A stretch of 53,462 nt of DNA from Nonomuraea sp. SBT364 (GCF_001083785.1 NZ_LAVL01000050.1:1-53462), one strand, 5' to 3'; positions 40,543-48,702 are shown, counted from the stretch's first letter. Made by a program: numbers and translations. The notes: generated by a model from the letters alone, not told the origin.

Positions 40543-40860
40543 CTCTCAAATATGTCGGGAGAATACACGGCTTGCCATCGGGCCCGTTCCTGACCGCAGA
40601 TCTTGTCACGATCTCCGCCCCCGGCGGCATGACGAGTACCTGCGGTTGGGAAATTCAGCGCTCTTTTCGTGGAGCGGCGCCGTGCCTTACCGCGGCATGG
40701 GGACCGTCCGCCGGGGCGGTCTCGTCGTGCAGTGCCTGCGCTCAGCTCGGGTCCCTGCGCGAGATGACGGTGCCATAGCCTTCGCCCGTGAACCGACGGC
40801 GGCAGAATTATTGGCAGGAAAAAGGCGATGCCTGTCATGACGACCTGAACGGATGGACCC
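40543..40860. other. Intergenic region upstream of the Lrp gene
   Basis: About 320 bases between two divergent genes. An A/T-rich patch (AGAATTATTGGCAGGAAAAA, about 40804-40823) may hold the Lrp promoter. No gene supported. Confidence 0.4.
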
Positions 40861-40863
40861 CGA

Positions 40864-41322
40864 ATGCGCAAACCCCTGGACCCGGTGGACAAGGAGATCG
40901 TCAGGCTCCTCGCCGCGCGGGGACGGATCAGCCACCAGGAGCTGGCACAGCGGGTGCGCGTTTCCCGGCCGGCCGTGCACGAGCGTGTCAAGCGACTGCA
41001 GCAGGACGGCGTGATCCGCGGCTATCGGGCGGTGGTCGACTGGTCCGCCATCGATCTCGGGCTGTGCGCCTTCGTGTCGGTGCAGGCCGAGCACGACCAG
41101 GTGGGCACCCTGGCGGACCGGTTGTTCGGCCTGGCGACCACCGAGGCGAGGGTCGAGGAGTGTCATCGCGTGACCGGCCAGTGGTGCGCCCTGCTGAAGG
41201 TCCGGGCGGCCTCTCCAGTCGCCCTGCAGCGGTTGCTCGACGAGATCGTGGCGATCGAAGGCGTCGAGGCCGTCGTCACCACCATCGTCCTCACCTCCTC
41301 CGAGGCAGTCGGCGGGGCGTGA
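40864..41322 (+). CDS. Lrp/AsnC-family transcriptional regulator
   Basis: 152 aa. The HTH is LDPVDKEIVRLLAARGRISHQELAQRVRVSRPAVHERVKRLQQDGVIRGYRAVVD, followed by the RAM (ACT-like) ligand domain (CAFVSVQAE, VEECHRVTGQWCALLKVRA, IVAIEGVEAVVTTIVL). Usually octameric and amino-acid sensing. The next gene on the same strand, DinB-like, is preceded by two palindromes (41326 and 41383) that this protein may bind. Confidence 0.92.
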   Translation: MRKPLDPVDKEIVRLLAARGRISHQELAQRVRVSRPAVHERVKRLQQDGVIRGYRAVVDWSAIDLGLCAFVSVQAEHDQVGTLADRLFGLATTEARVEECHRVTGQWCALLKVRAASPVALQRLLDEIVAIEGVEAVVTTIVLTSSEAVGGA

Positions 41323-41325
41323 CCG

Positions 41326-41395
41326 GCTGACGAATCGTCAGCTCCGCACCCGGCGGACGACCGCGGTCCCGGGGTGCCGGACCGACGAATCGTCG
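41326..41395. promoter_or_regulatory. Twin GACGAATCGTC palindromes upstream of the DinB-like gene
   Basis: GCTGACGAATCGTCAGC (41326-41342) and CGACGAATCGTCG (41383-41395) share the core GACGAATCGTC, 55 bp centre to centre. Lrp/AsnC proteins wrap DNA over spaced palindromes of about this size, so the adjacent regulator is the best candidate. The first begins 3 nt after the Lrp stop. Confidence 0.75.
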
Positions 41396-41478
41396 CAGCT
41401 CACCACCATGCCTTGAGGCCGGCGTACGGACCGCCTACGGTTCCGAGCACCGAACCGGCCGACCCAGGGAGGACCTCG

Positions 41479-42009
41479 ATGGCGCACACTCCCGCCATTG
41501 TGATTCCGGACGCGACGGGGGAGCCCGACGCCTATGTCGCATCGCTCCTCACGACACTCGGCGAACGCGACCCGCTCGACCAGCTCGCCGACACGCCAAA
41601 GGAGGTGCGCCGCCTCATCGACGGCCTGTCACGGGAGCAGTGGCTCGCCCAGCCGGACGGTGAGTGGTCCATCGAACAGAACGTCGGCCATCTCTTCGAC
41701 GTGGACATCTGCTACGGCTTCCGTATCCGGCTCATCCTGAGCGAGGATCGGCCCAGCTATCCGGCCTACGACGAGAAGCGGCTGGTCGCCCTTCCCAAGC
41801 CGCCTCTGCCCGACCTGCTCGACGCGTGGGAGGCGATCCGCGGCGCCAACGTCGTGCTCTACCGGTCGATGGATTCCGCGCAGCAGGCCCGCACCGGCAT
41901 CCACCCCGAGCAGGGCGAGGAGCCCGCGATCCGGCTTCCGCAGAAGATGGCCGGCCACGACATCGCCCATCTCAACCAGATCGTCCGCACCATCGAAGCC
42001 GTCGGCTGA
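41479..42009 (+). CDS. DinB-family (DinB_2-like) four-helix metalloprotein
   Basis: 176 aa. The ATG at 41479 follows GGGAGG. The fold is indicated by EWSIEQNVGHLFDVDICYGFRIRLIL with the first His, and by GHDIAHLNQIVRTIE with the HxxxH pair; together these form the three-His metal site of DinB/YfiT proteins. Members include thiol-dependent S-transferases (mycothiol or bacillithiol) and detoxification enzymes. The actual substrate is unknown. Confidence 0.87.
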   Translation: MAHTPAIVIPDATGEPDAYVASLLTTLGERDPLDQLADTPKEVRRLIDGLSREQWLAQPDGEWSIEQNVGHLFDVDICYGFRIRLILSEDRPSYPAYDEKRLVALPKPPLPDLLDAWEAIRGANVVLYRSMDSAQQARTGIHPEQGEEPAIRLPQKMAGHDIAHLNQIVRTIEAVG

Positions 42010-42213
42010 CGAGCCTCATCAGCCGTCCGAGCAGCGTATCCGTCAATCAGCGCCACTATCCTGCCAAGATCTACGGGCCGTGCTTCTCCGAGCTCGCCGC
42101 TGCGTAGAGTGCTGCCGACCTGCGGCCCTGTGACCGGGGCGTCGCCGTGAGCCCGCTGTCATCGAACACCGGCGAGCAGTACGCGCAAAAGCTACTCGAA
42201 GGGAATCACCTAC

Positions 42214-42798
42214 ATGGCCAGATCGTTCGGCCGCATGACCCGCCCCCTCGGCCTGGGCCTGGCGGTGACGCTGGGCACCTCGCTGTCCCTCGGCGTCGCC
42301 GCAACGCAGGCTTCCGCCGACACGACCGTCAAGAGCGGGTCGGCCACCACGGCGGCCGCTCAGCGGGTGAAGGTCTACGAACTGCTGACCAAGGATGGCG
42401 GCTACTTCTACACGATCAGCGAGTCGGAGAAGAACAACGCCGTCACCAAGCTCGGCTGGACGGTCACGGAGACGCCGCTGTACTACCTGTCGGCCAAGCC
42501 GTTCAACGGCGGCAAGCCGCTGTACCGGCTCCGCTGGCTGAAGAAGGCGTCCTACATCGTGACGGGGTCGGTCGTCGAGCGGGAGAAGCTGATGAGCTCG
42601 GGCAGCTTCCGCTACGAGGGAGTGCTCGGCTACGCGCCGGGCTCGGCCGAGGCGGGCGGCGACGTCAAGGTGTTCCGCCTGTCCAGCAACGGCCGGTGGC
42701 GCCTGGCCGTCGAGGCGCACAAGAACCGCATCCTGGTCAACGAGCCCGGCTGGGAGCTCAACGGCCCTCTGCTCTTCCAGTTCAAGCAGGCAAGCTGA
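42214..42798 (+). CDS. Secreted DUF5648-like repeat protein
   Basis: 194 aa. The ATG at 42214 follows GAAGGGA. The signal peptide ends near ATQASA|DTTV. The mature part has three related 40-45-residue units: VKVYELLTKDGGYFYTISESE, KPLYRLRWLKKASYIVTGSVVE and VKVFRLSSNGRWRLAVEAHK. It aligns along its length with residues about 40-165 of the GH99-like protein at 38893 (SERDRLVAGGRFAYEGV and VEREKLMSSGSFRYEGV). This suggests a stand-alone version of a carbohydrate- or surface-binding module. Function unproven. Followed by a strong terminator. Confidence 0.8.
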   Translation: MARSFGRMTRPLGLGLAVTLGTSLSLGVAATQASADTTVKSGSATTAAAQRVKVYELLTKDGGYFYTISESEKNNAVTKLGWTVTETPLYYLSAKPFNGGKPLYRLRWLKKASYIVTGSVVEREKLMSSGSFRYEGVLGYAPGSAEAGGDVKVFRLSSNGRWRLAVEAHKNRILVNEPGWELNGPLLFQFKQAS

Positions 42799-42810
42799 GT
42801 ATCCGAACGG

Positions 42811-42847
42811 GGACAGAGCATGCCGGGAAGCCACGGATGCTCTGTCC
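42811..42847 (+). terminator. Intrinsic terminator
   Basis: GGACAGAGCAT-N15-ATGCTCTGTCC, a perfect 11-bp stem 12 nt after the stop of the secreted repeat protein, followed by TTCC. Confidence 0.82.
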
Positions 42848-43006
42848 TTCCACCCGGTGCTGAGGCGGCCGGTGGCGCGAATCAGGCTGTATTTGGCCGG
42901 AACCATTCCTCTCTCACACCGGAGAAGCTGCCAAACTCGGTGGTTGCCTTACAGGTCACGACCGCAGCGGGGACGGTCGGCGAAGGCTTTCTCATGGGGG
43001 TGGACG

Positions 43007-43726
43007 GTGCCGAGACTAGGCGGCCTGCCGGGTGCGATGGCTCTGGTCGGGATGGCGGCGGCGGCATGTGGGCTCGCGCCGGTGGCCGCGCCCTCCCCCA
43101 CGAGTCCCCCGCCCGCCTCGCCACCACACGAGGCCTCGCCCACGGCTGAGCCGTCCGCTGAGCCGTCCGCCAAATCCGTCCGGCTCGCGGTGCCCGGCAA
43201 CCCCTGCCGCGTGCTCACCGCGTCGACCAGGTCGGAGCTCGGGATGCGACAGGGGAAGAAGGACCGTCTCGACCCGGCCTGCAAGTGGAGAAATAATCCC
43301 GGCGATGTCCCACCGTTCAGGTTCAGGGACCTCAGCATCGCTTATGACGCGGGCTTCAAGGAGTTCGCCGCCTCGTTGCAGGACGCGAAGCAGAGCTTCG
43401 CGACGAAGAGGAGAAGCGACTACCGGCAGCCCAGCGCCTTCGGCGGGGCTCCATCGGTGAAGGGCTCGATCCGGCAGGTCGGCACCGCCAACGCGGGCGA
43501 GCACTTCGACGAGGGCTACTACGTGTACTACGTCTACGAGATCGGCGAGGCCAAGCGCGGCGAGGGCAAAGCCGTCCTGCGCAAGGGCAACGTGGTGATC
43601 ACCATCAGCTTCAGCGGCGCCGACGTGCCCGGGCGCAGCATGCGTGACGGCAAGCCCATCGGCAACGCCGCCGCTCAGGCTGCGATCGACCTCGTGGCGC
43701 CGCAGGCCATCGCCGCAGTGCGGTGA
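43007..43726 (+). CDS. DUF3558-like lipoprotein
   Basis: 239 aa. The GTG at 43007 (VPRLGGLPGAM) follows GGGGTGG and gives a lipoprotein signal with lipobox AAAC; earlier starts lose this. A Pro/Ser/Glu-rich linker (SPPPASPPHEASP..) precedes a globular domain opening NPCRVLTASTRSELGM with DPACKWRNNPGD, the paired-Cys pattern of actinobacterial DUF3558 lipoproteins. Anchored outside the membrane. Role unknown. Confidence 0.8.
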   Translation: MPRLGGLPGAMALVGMAAAACGLAPVAAPSPTSPPPASPPHEASPTAEPSAEPSAKSVRLAVPGNPCRVLTASTRSELGMRQGKKDRLDPACKWRNNPGDVPPFRFRDLSIAYDAGFKEFAASLQDAKQSFATKRRSDYRQPSAFGGAPSVKGSIRQVGTANAGEHFDEGYYVYYVYEIGEAKRGEGKAVLRKGNVVITISFSGADVPGRSMRDGKPIGNAAAQAAIDLVAPQAIAAVR

Positions 43727-43768
43727 CAGTGCCGCACCGCGCCCGCCCCGGTGCGTGCTCACCGCCGG

Positions 43769-43790
43769 CACCCGCGAGGGCGAGCGGGTG
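43769..43790. terminator. Hairpin between convergent lipoprotein and MarR genes
   Basis: CACCCGC-N8-GCGGGTG, a 7-bp stem midway between the two convergent stops. Modest support. Confidence 0.5.
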
Positions 43791-43796
43791 GCGAGG

Positions 43797-44261
43797 TCAG
43801 GACTCGGGCGGGGCCGGCGCGAGGTGGGCGAGCAGGGTCTCGCCGATGTCGCCGAGCTGCCGGAGCTGCTCGGGGGACAGGACGTCGACCAGGTGCTTGC
43901 GGACGCTCTCGACGTGGCACGGGGCCGCGGCGGCCAGCGCGGCCTGGCCGCTCTCGGTGAGCACGGCGACCCAGCCGCGCCGGTCGGAGGGCAGGTTCGC
44001 GCGCTTCACCCATCCGGCCTGTTCGAGCTTGCTGACGGCATGGGTGATGCGGCTCGGCTTGGAGTGGGTCCAGCGGGCCAGCTCGCTCATCCGCATCGTG
44101 TGCTCCGGCGCCTCCGACAGCAGGACCAGCAGCTCGTAGTAGGTGGGCGGCATCCCGGCCGCCTCCATCAGGTCCCGTTCGAGCCGGTCGGTGAGCAGCC
44201 TGGAGGCCAGGCCGTACGCCCGCCAGCTCCGTTGCTCCTCGTCGTTGAGCCATCGCGTCAC
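43797..44261 (-). CDS. MarR-family transcriptional regulator
   Basis: 154 aa, GTG start. The winged helix is plain: MPPTYYELLVLLSEAPEHTMRMSELARWTHSKPSRITHAVSKLEQAGWVKRANLPSDRRGWVAVLTESGQAALAAA. There is one Cys (APCHVES) in the C-terminal helix. Divergent from the WrbA-like gene, so it probably senses quinones or oxidants and represses that gene. Shine-Dalgarno weak. Confidence 0.92.
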   Translation of the reverse strand: MTRWLNDEEQRSWRAYGLASRLLTDRLERDLMEAAGMPPTYYELLVLLSEAPEHTMRMSELARWTHSKPSRITHAVSKLEQAGWVKRANLPSDRRGWVAVLTESGQAALAAAAPCHVESVRKHLVDVLSPEQLRQLGDIGETLLAHLAPAPPES

Positions 44262-44290
44262 CCGAAAAAGGTATCACGCTGGATAGTTGC

Positions 44291-44354
44291 GTACTGAAAT
44301 ATATTCGGCTACGGTCCTGAGGTATTCCAGTACTGAACTGTTCATTGCTGAACT
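44291..44354. promoter_or_regulatory. Direct repeats GTACTGAAMT in the MarR/WrbA promoter
   Basis: GTACTGAAAT (44291-44300), GTACTGAACT (44330-44339) and a weaker TTGCTGAACT (44345-44354) lie between the divergent starts. They may form the MarR binding sites. Confidence 0.5.
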
Positions 44355-44373
44355 CAGCCAGAGAGTGATCCAC

Positions 44374-44994
44374 ATGGACGTGAACATCGCCGTCGTCTAC
44401 TACTCCGCCACCGGCACCATCGCCGACATCGCCAAGGAGATGGCCGAGACCGCGGAGAAGACGGGCGCGCAGGTCCGGCTGCGCAGGGTGGAGGAGTCGG
44501 CGCCGGCGGCGGCGATCGACAGCACCCCCGCCTGGGCCGCCAACGTCGCCGCGACCGCCGGCATCCCGGTGGCCGCCACGGAGGACCTGGTGTGGGCCGA
44601 CGGCGTGCTGCTCGGCTCGCCGACCCGCTTCGGCAACGTCGCCGCGCAGCTCAAGCAGTTCCTCGACAGCCTCGGACCGGTGTGGCAGCAGGGGTTGCTC
44701 GCCGACAAAATCTACAGCGGCTTCACCTCGGCGGGCACCGGCCACGGTGGCCACGAGTCCACCTTGCTCGCGCTCTCCCACACCTTCCACCACTTCGGCG
44801 GGATCATCGTCCCGCCCGGCTACACCGACCCGGCCAAGTTCGCCGACGGCAACCCGTACGGGACCTCGCACTTCGACCAGGGCGGCACGGCCCCGGTCGA
44901 CGAGACCACCCGGGCCGCCGCGCGCGTCCAGGCCGAGCGCGTGGTGCGCTTCGCCCGGGCCGTCAAGGCCGGAACCACGAGCGTGCCGATGTGA
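44374..44994 (+). CDS. wrbA: WrbA-like NAD(P)H:quinone oxidoreductase
   Basis: 206 aa. The start MDVNIAVVYYSATG directly opens the flavodoxin fold (FMN phosphate loop YYSATGTIADIAKEMAE), followed by DGVLLGSPTRFGNVAAQLKQFLDSLG and FTSAGTGHGGHESTLLAL, all diagnostic of WrbA. Two-electron quinone reduction avoids semiquinone radicals. Divergent from a MarR regulator, typical of a quinone-inducible pair. Confidence 0.93.
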   Translation: MDVNIAVVYYSATGTIADIAKEMAETAEKTGAQVRLRRVEESAPAAAIDSTPAWAANVAATAGIPVAATEDLVWADGVLLGSPTRFGNVAAQLKQFLDSLGPVWQQGLLADKIYSGFTSAGTGHGGHESTLLALSHTFHHFGGIIVPPGYTDPAKFADGNPYGTSHFDQGGTAPVDETTRAAARVQAERVVRFARAVKAGTTSVPM

Positions 44995-45018
44995 CCGGGC
45001 TGCCCGCTACGTAGGCTG

Positions 45019-45234
45019 ATGACCATGACGAACACCGCGCCGCCCTGCCCGATGTGCGCGAACGTGATGGAGGCGGGAGTCGTGGTCGGCAGGTCGCCGG
45101 GAGTCAAGTTCAAGAAGCAGATGGGCGTGCTGGGTGACATCGGCGGCATACGGCTGACGCGAGGATTCGGCTACCAGAGCGTCGAGGCGCTGCGCTGCGA
45201 TGCCTGCGGCACCGTAGTCATACCGGGCAGTTGA
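45019..45234 (+). CDS. Small zinc-ribbon protein (DUF6487-like)
   Basis: 71 aa. ATGs at 45019 and 45025; no strong Shine-Dalgarno. Cys10-x-x-Cys13 (PPCPMCANVM) and Cys60-x-x-Cys63 (LRCDACGTVV) form a zinc ribbon around VVVGRSPGVKFKKQM. This matches small actinobacterial PF20097-type ribbons of unknown function. Confidence 0.75.
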   Translation: MTMTNTAPPCPMCANVMEAGVVVGRSPGVKFKKQMGVLGDIGGIRLTRGFGYQSVEALRCDACGTVVIPGS

Positions 45235-45711
45235 CGTGGCATCGGATTCGGCGCCGATTCCTTTCCTCCCCGCGCCCGGTCCCCATCTGTGACAGCGGAG
45301 GGTCGCGTACGAGGCGGCGCAGCGACCGAAGCTACCCAAATCCCTAATAAGGGGCACCCGTCCCGGTTTTGGGCATGCATTCGCCGAGTCAATACCGGAT
45401 TCCAGTCGCTTCAGTCGCTGCCTGTCTGCTGGAACCGCAGGTCAGAGGCAGCGGGGCGACGCTCCGAGCGACTGAAGCGACGCGACGCGGGAAGCATCCC
45501 TCCCCACTGTGTTCCGGCCTCATGGGTAGTCGCCTCTGGTCGCTTCAGTCGCTCCTGATACGGCAGAATGGTCGGGCAGCTTCCGCAGGTCATCCACGGC
45601 GAACACCCGTCCGGGACGGGCTGTCCGCGGCGAAGCACACCCGCCATCAGGGCGACGTTCTCGCGGGGCAGCGACTCGGCCGGCATCGAATCAGGGGCGG
45701 GGAGGGAAGGC
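45235..45711. other. Repeat-bearing non-coding region upstream of the primase module (possible origin)
   Basis: This 477-bp gap has no supported gene but contains four copies of a 15-bp iteron-like repeat. An A/T-rich CCCT-AATA-AGGG palindrome lies at about 45343-45354. The ribosome binding site GGGAGGGAAGG for the prim-pol lies at its right end. The combination suggests a replication origin or integration-linked control region; this is inference. Confidence 0.55.
45321..45553. repeat. Iteron-like 15-bp repeats GTCGCTTCAGTCGCT
   Basis: There are three exact copies: 45405-45419 (+), 45467-45481 (-) and 45539-45553 (+). A fourth with two mismatches is at 45321-45335 (-, AGCGACCGAAGCTAC). Orientation alternates and centres are 62-84 bp apart. 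The motif itself contains two copies of a GTCGCT hexamer. All copies lie upstream of the prim-pol gene and I noticed none elsewhere in the window. Confidence 0.88.
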
Positions 45712-46812
45712 GTGACGCTGCACTCCGATCACCGCGGTCAGCGCGCGGCGCCCGCCCTTCCCCGGTCGCTGGCCGTCGCCCTGTGGTGCGCCGGCCAGGG
45801 ATGGCCGGTGCACCCGCTGCGGCCGGGCGCGAAAACCCCTGCGGGAAACTGCCCGTCCTGCAGCGAGCGGGGCCACACCACGCGGGGATGCCCGTGTCTG
45901 AAGCAGGGCCGCTGGTGTCACGGGTTCCTCGCCGCCACTCTCGATGAGGACCTCATCACCTCGTGGTGGTCACACACGCCCGGCTTCGGGGTGGGGGTGG
46001 CCTGCGGGCCGGCGGGCCTGGTGGTGATCGACGTCGACGCCCATCCCACCCCGGTCCCCGACCGGGGGCGGCTCCTGCCCGGCATCACCATCGATCCCCG
46101 GGTCGACCTGTCCGGGCTGGCCAACGGTTTCCACACCATCGCCCTGCTCGCCGCGCTGCGCGGCGAGCAGAGTCCCGCCGACGACGCATCCACGCTGCGG
46201 GTGCGCACCCCTTCGGGTGGCCTGCATGTGTGGTATCGGGCGGCTCCCGGCGACAGGTTCCTGTGCTCCACCGGGTCGGGGCCCGGTCGCGCGCTGGCAT
46301 GGCAGGTCGATGTACGCGCCACCGGGGGCTACATCATCGCGCCGGGGACACGTACGAAGGACGGCGCCTACGTCGCGGCCGGCGAGTGCAGAGAGCCCGC
46401 GCTCCTGCCCTCGTGGCTGCGTCACGAGCTGATCAGGACGGGACACCTGGCCTCCCCGGACCCCGCACCGGCGACACCCGCCGTGCCGCCGCGCGCCCGC
46501 CTGGCCGTGCTGGAGGCCGGCGGCGGCCCCGACGCCGTGGGCGACCGCACGTTACGACGGCTCGTCGCGGAGGTGGAGGCGTGCCGGCTGGTGCCGGAAG
46601 GAGCCGGCTTCAGCGCGAAGCTCAACCGGGCCGCCTACACCGCCGGTGGGCTCGTCGCCGCCGGCTATCTCACGCACGGCATGGCCCACGCCGTGCTCAC
46701 CCGGGCCGCCCAGCACGCCCGGCCCGGCCAGGAACGACGGTTCGAGCGCATCATCGACTCCGGCCTGGCCGCCGGGCAGCGCCGCCCGTTCCATCCGCAG
46801 GAACGGCCATGA
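45712..46812 (+). CDS. Bifunctional DNA primase/polymerase (prim-pol, AEP superfamily)
   Basis: 366 aa, GTG start at 45712 with GGGAGGGAAGG. A zinc-knuckle-like insertion (C47-P-S-C50, H55, C60-P-C62) is followed by the AEP catalytic segment VACGPAGLVVIDVDAH, where Asp107 and Asp109 form the DxD metal site. Then come RTPSGGLHVWYRA and QVDVRATGGYIIAPGT, carrying the family's sGGxH/W and G-Y motifs. It synthesises primers and/or short DNA on phage and plasmid replicons. Its stop overlaps the SF3 start (ATGA), so it is coupled to the helicase. Confidence 0.9.
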   Translation: MTLHSDHRGQRAAPALPRSLAVALWCAGQGWPVHPLRPGAKTPAGNCPSCSERGHTTRGCPCLKQGRWCHGFLAATLDEDLITSWWSHTPGFGVGVACGPAGLVVIDVDAHPTPVPDRGRLLPGITIDPRVDLSGLANGFHTIALLAALRGEQSPADDASTLRVRTPSGGLHVWYRAAPGDRFLCSTGSGPGRALAWQVDVRATGGYIIAPGTRTKDGAYVAAGECREPALLPSWLRHELIRTGHLASPDPAPATPAVPPRARLAVLEAGGGPDAVGDRTLRRLVAEVEACRLVPEGAGFSAKLNRAAYTAGGLVAAGYLTHGMAHAVLTRAAQHARPGQERRFERIIDSGLAAGQRRPFHPQERP

Positions 46813-48263
46813 GCCCTTCCCGGGGGCGGGACGAGCTCGACCCGGTCGCCGCAGCCCGGCAGACCGTCGGCGATCATGGTCTGCTGCCGGACAGCCTGAC
46901 CGACCGCGGCAACGCCAAACTGTTCGTACAGATCTATGGCCGCGACTTCCGGCACGTCCCCGGCATGGGCTGGTTCCGCTGGGAGCGACACCGGTGGGTG
47001 CTGGACGAGAGCGACGCCGTCATGTGGGCCGCGGGCGAGATGGCAGAGCAACTCACGGTCTTCGACCCCCGGGGTCGCCACAGCTCCGCCGAGTTGCGAC
47101 GGCATCGGCGGCGCGCGCTCTCCACCACGGGGATGCACGCCCTGCTGGCCCAGGCCAAGGCGGCTCCGGGCATAGTCCTGGCGCCGTCCGCGCTCGACGC
47201 CGACCCCTACGCGCTGTGCACTCCGGCGGGAGTCGTGGACCTGCGCAGCGGCGTCATCTCGGCCCCCGATCCGCTGAAGCAGCCGCACTCGCGTTCCACC
47301 GCCGTCTCCCCTCAGCGGGCGGCCACGCCCCGGTGGCGGCGATTCCTGGAGGACACCTTCGGAAGTGACGACGAAGGACGCCAGACGATCGACTTCCTCC
47401 ATGTACTGCTCGGCTACTCGATCACCGGAGACGTCGGCGCCCAGGTGATGCCGTTCCTGTACGGGCAGGGCAAGAACGGCAAGTCCGTGCTGGTCGAGGT
47501 GATGCTGCAACTGCTGGGCGACTACGCAGACGCGGCGCCTCCCGGCTTCCTGATGGCCAGGACCTTCGACGGGCACCCGACCGAACTGGCGGAGTTGCGC
47601 GGCCGGCGCATCATCGTGTGCTCGGAGCTCAAACCGGGCGACCGTTTCGACGAGGCCCGCGTCAAGCTGCTCACGGGCGGGGACAAGATCAAGGCCCGCC
47701 GGATGCGGCAGGACTTCTTCAGCTTCGACCCCACCCACCACCTCTGGCTGCTCGGCAACCATCGTCCCGAGGTGATGACCGGCGGGTTCGCCTTCTGGCG
47801 CAGGCTGCGCCTGATCCCCTTCGACCGGGTCGTGGCCGAGGACCGCAAGATCGACAACCTCGCGCGCATCCTCGTCCAGGAAGAGGGACCGGGCATCCTG
47901 GCCTGGCTGATCGAGGGCGCCGGCCGCTACTTGAACGGCGAGAAGGACCTGTCCGGGCCGCAACGCGTGCGGTTGGCGACCGACGCCTACGAGGCCACGG
48001 AAGACGTCGTCGGCCGGTTCGTCACCGAAGCGTGCAAGCTCGACCCGGCCCTGCGAGCCGAGCAAGCGAGCCTCTACAGCGCTTACACTCGTTGGTGTGG
48101 TCACGAAGGAGCAACCCCCGTCTCGGCTCGCGCCTTCGCAGCCCGCGTGCGCGACGCCCTGGGAATGGCCTCGCCGAGGGAGATGCTCCTGTCGAACTCT
48201 CGCAAGTTCTATCCAGGGCTTGGCTTGATCTCCGATCTTGACGGTGAGGAGTTGCAGCGGTGA
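46809..48263 (+). CDS. Phage/plasmid primase, P4 family: D5_N domain + SF3 helicase
   Basis: 484 aa. The ATG at 46809 overlaps the prim-pol stop. The N-terminal part (residues 30-200) is D5_N-like. The SF3 core has Walker A LYGQGKNGKSVLVEV (218-231), Walker B-like RRIIVCSELKPGD (about 265-279), the LLTGGDKIKARRM segment and sensor-1 LWLLGNHRPEV. The C-terminal region (VSARAFAARVRDALG) may be a winged helix. It acts as a hexameric 3'-5' helicase at a replication fork. Together with the preceding prim-pol it makes a self-contained replication initiation pair. Confidence 0.93.
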   Translation: MSPSRGRDELDPVAAARQTVGDHGLLPDSLTDRGNAKLFVQIYGRDFRHVPGMGWFRWERHRWVLDESDAVMWAAGEMAEQLTVFDPRGRHSSAELRRHRRRALSTTGMHALLAQAKAAPGIVLAPSALDADPYALCTPAGVVDLRSGVISAPDPLKQPHSRSTAVSPQRAATPRWRRFLEDTFGSDDEGRQTIDFLHVLLGYSITGDVGAQVMPFLYGQGKNGKSVLVEVMLQLLGDYADAAPPGFLMARTFDGHPTELAELRGRRIIVCSELKPGDRFDEARVKLLTGGDKIKARRMRQDFFSFDPTHHLWLLGNHRPEVMTGGFAFWRRLRLIPFDRVVAEDRKIDNLARILVQEEGPGILAWLIEGAGRYLNGEKDLSGPQRVRLATDAYEATEDVVGRFVTEACKLDPALRAEQASLYSAYTRWCGHEGATPVSARAFAARVRDALGMASPREMLLSNSRKFYPGLGLISDLDGEELQR

Positions 48264-48664
48264 GCGCTTCGATCACACCCGACAATCTCGCGCACGAGAC
48301 CGAGTTGGTATGGCTCGAGGACATCCAGGACCTCGACTACGTCCGCCAATGCCTCGACCGGCTGCCGACGCGCGGCCGCAAGCCCGCCTACTACCGCAAC
48401 GGCCGGATGGTGGGCTACGCCGTCCTGGGCACGACCGCCAAGGGCTCCCCCGCCTCGGGGACCTTCCTGCGCCGGGTGTTCTGGCTCGCGCCGCATGACC
48501 GCGACCAGCAGCCGCAGGGCTTCTACAGCACAGGGGCCCCCGTCGAAGCCGTCGATCCCCGCACCCTGGCCCCACGCGTGCCCGGCAGGAAAACCGAACG
48601 TTCGGAAGGCGGCCCTCCCTCCCCCGCCATGGTCGAACTCGGCATCACCCTCGACAAGGCGTAG
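48260..48664 (+). CDS. Unknown protein coupled to the primase/helicase pair
   Basis: 134 aa. The GTG at 48260 overlaps the helicase stop by four bases (GTGA). Recognisable stretches: LVWLEDIQDLDYVRQCLDRLPTRGRKPAYYRNGRMVGYAVLGT and TFLRRVFWLAPHDRDQQPQGFYSTGAP. No family identified. The tight coupling implies a function in the same replication module, for example an accessory, copy-control or host-interaction protein. No integrase, excisionase or transfer gene follows. Confidence 0.8.
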   Translation: MSASITPDNLAHETELVWLEDIQDLDYVRQCLDRLPTRGRKPAYYRNGRMVGYAVLGTTAKGSPASGTFLRRVFWLAPHDRDQQPQGFYSTGAPVEAVDPRTLAPRVPGRKTERSEGGPPSPAMVELGITLDKA

Positions 48665-48702
48665 CGAAGACTCCGTCGACCGCGGCACGGCGTGACCTCC
48701 GG

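Noticed and set aside
45321..45553. CRISPR array interpretation of the 15-bp repeats
   Set aside because: The repeats alternate in orientation, are too short, are irregularly spaced, and no cas genes are present.
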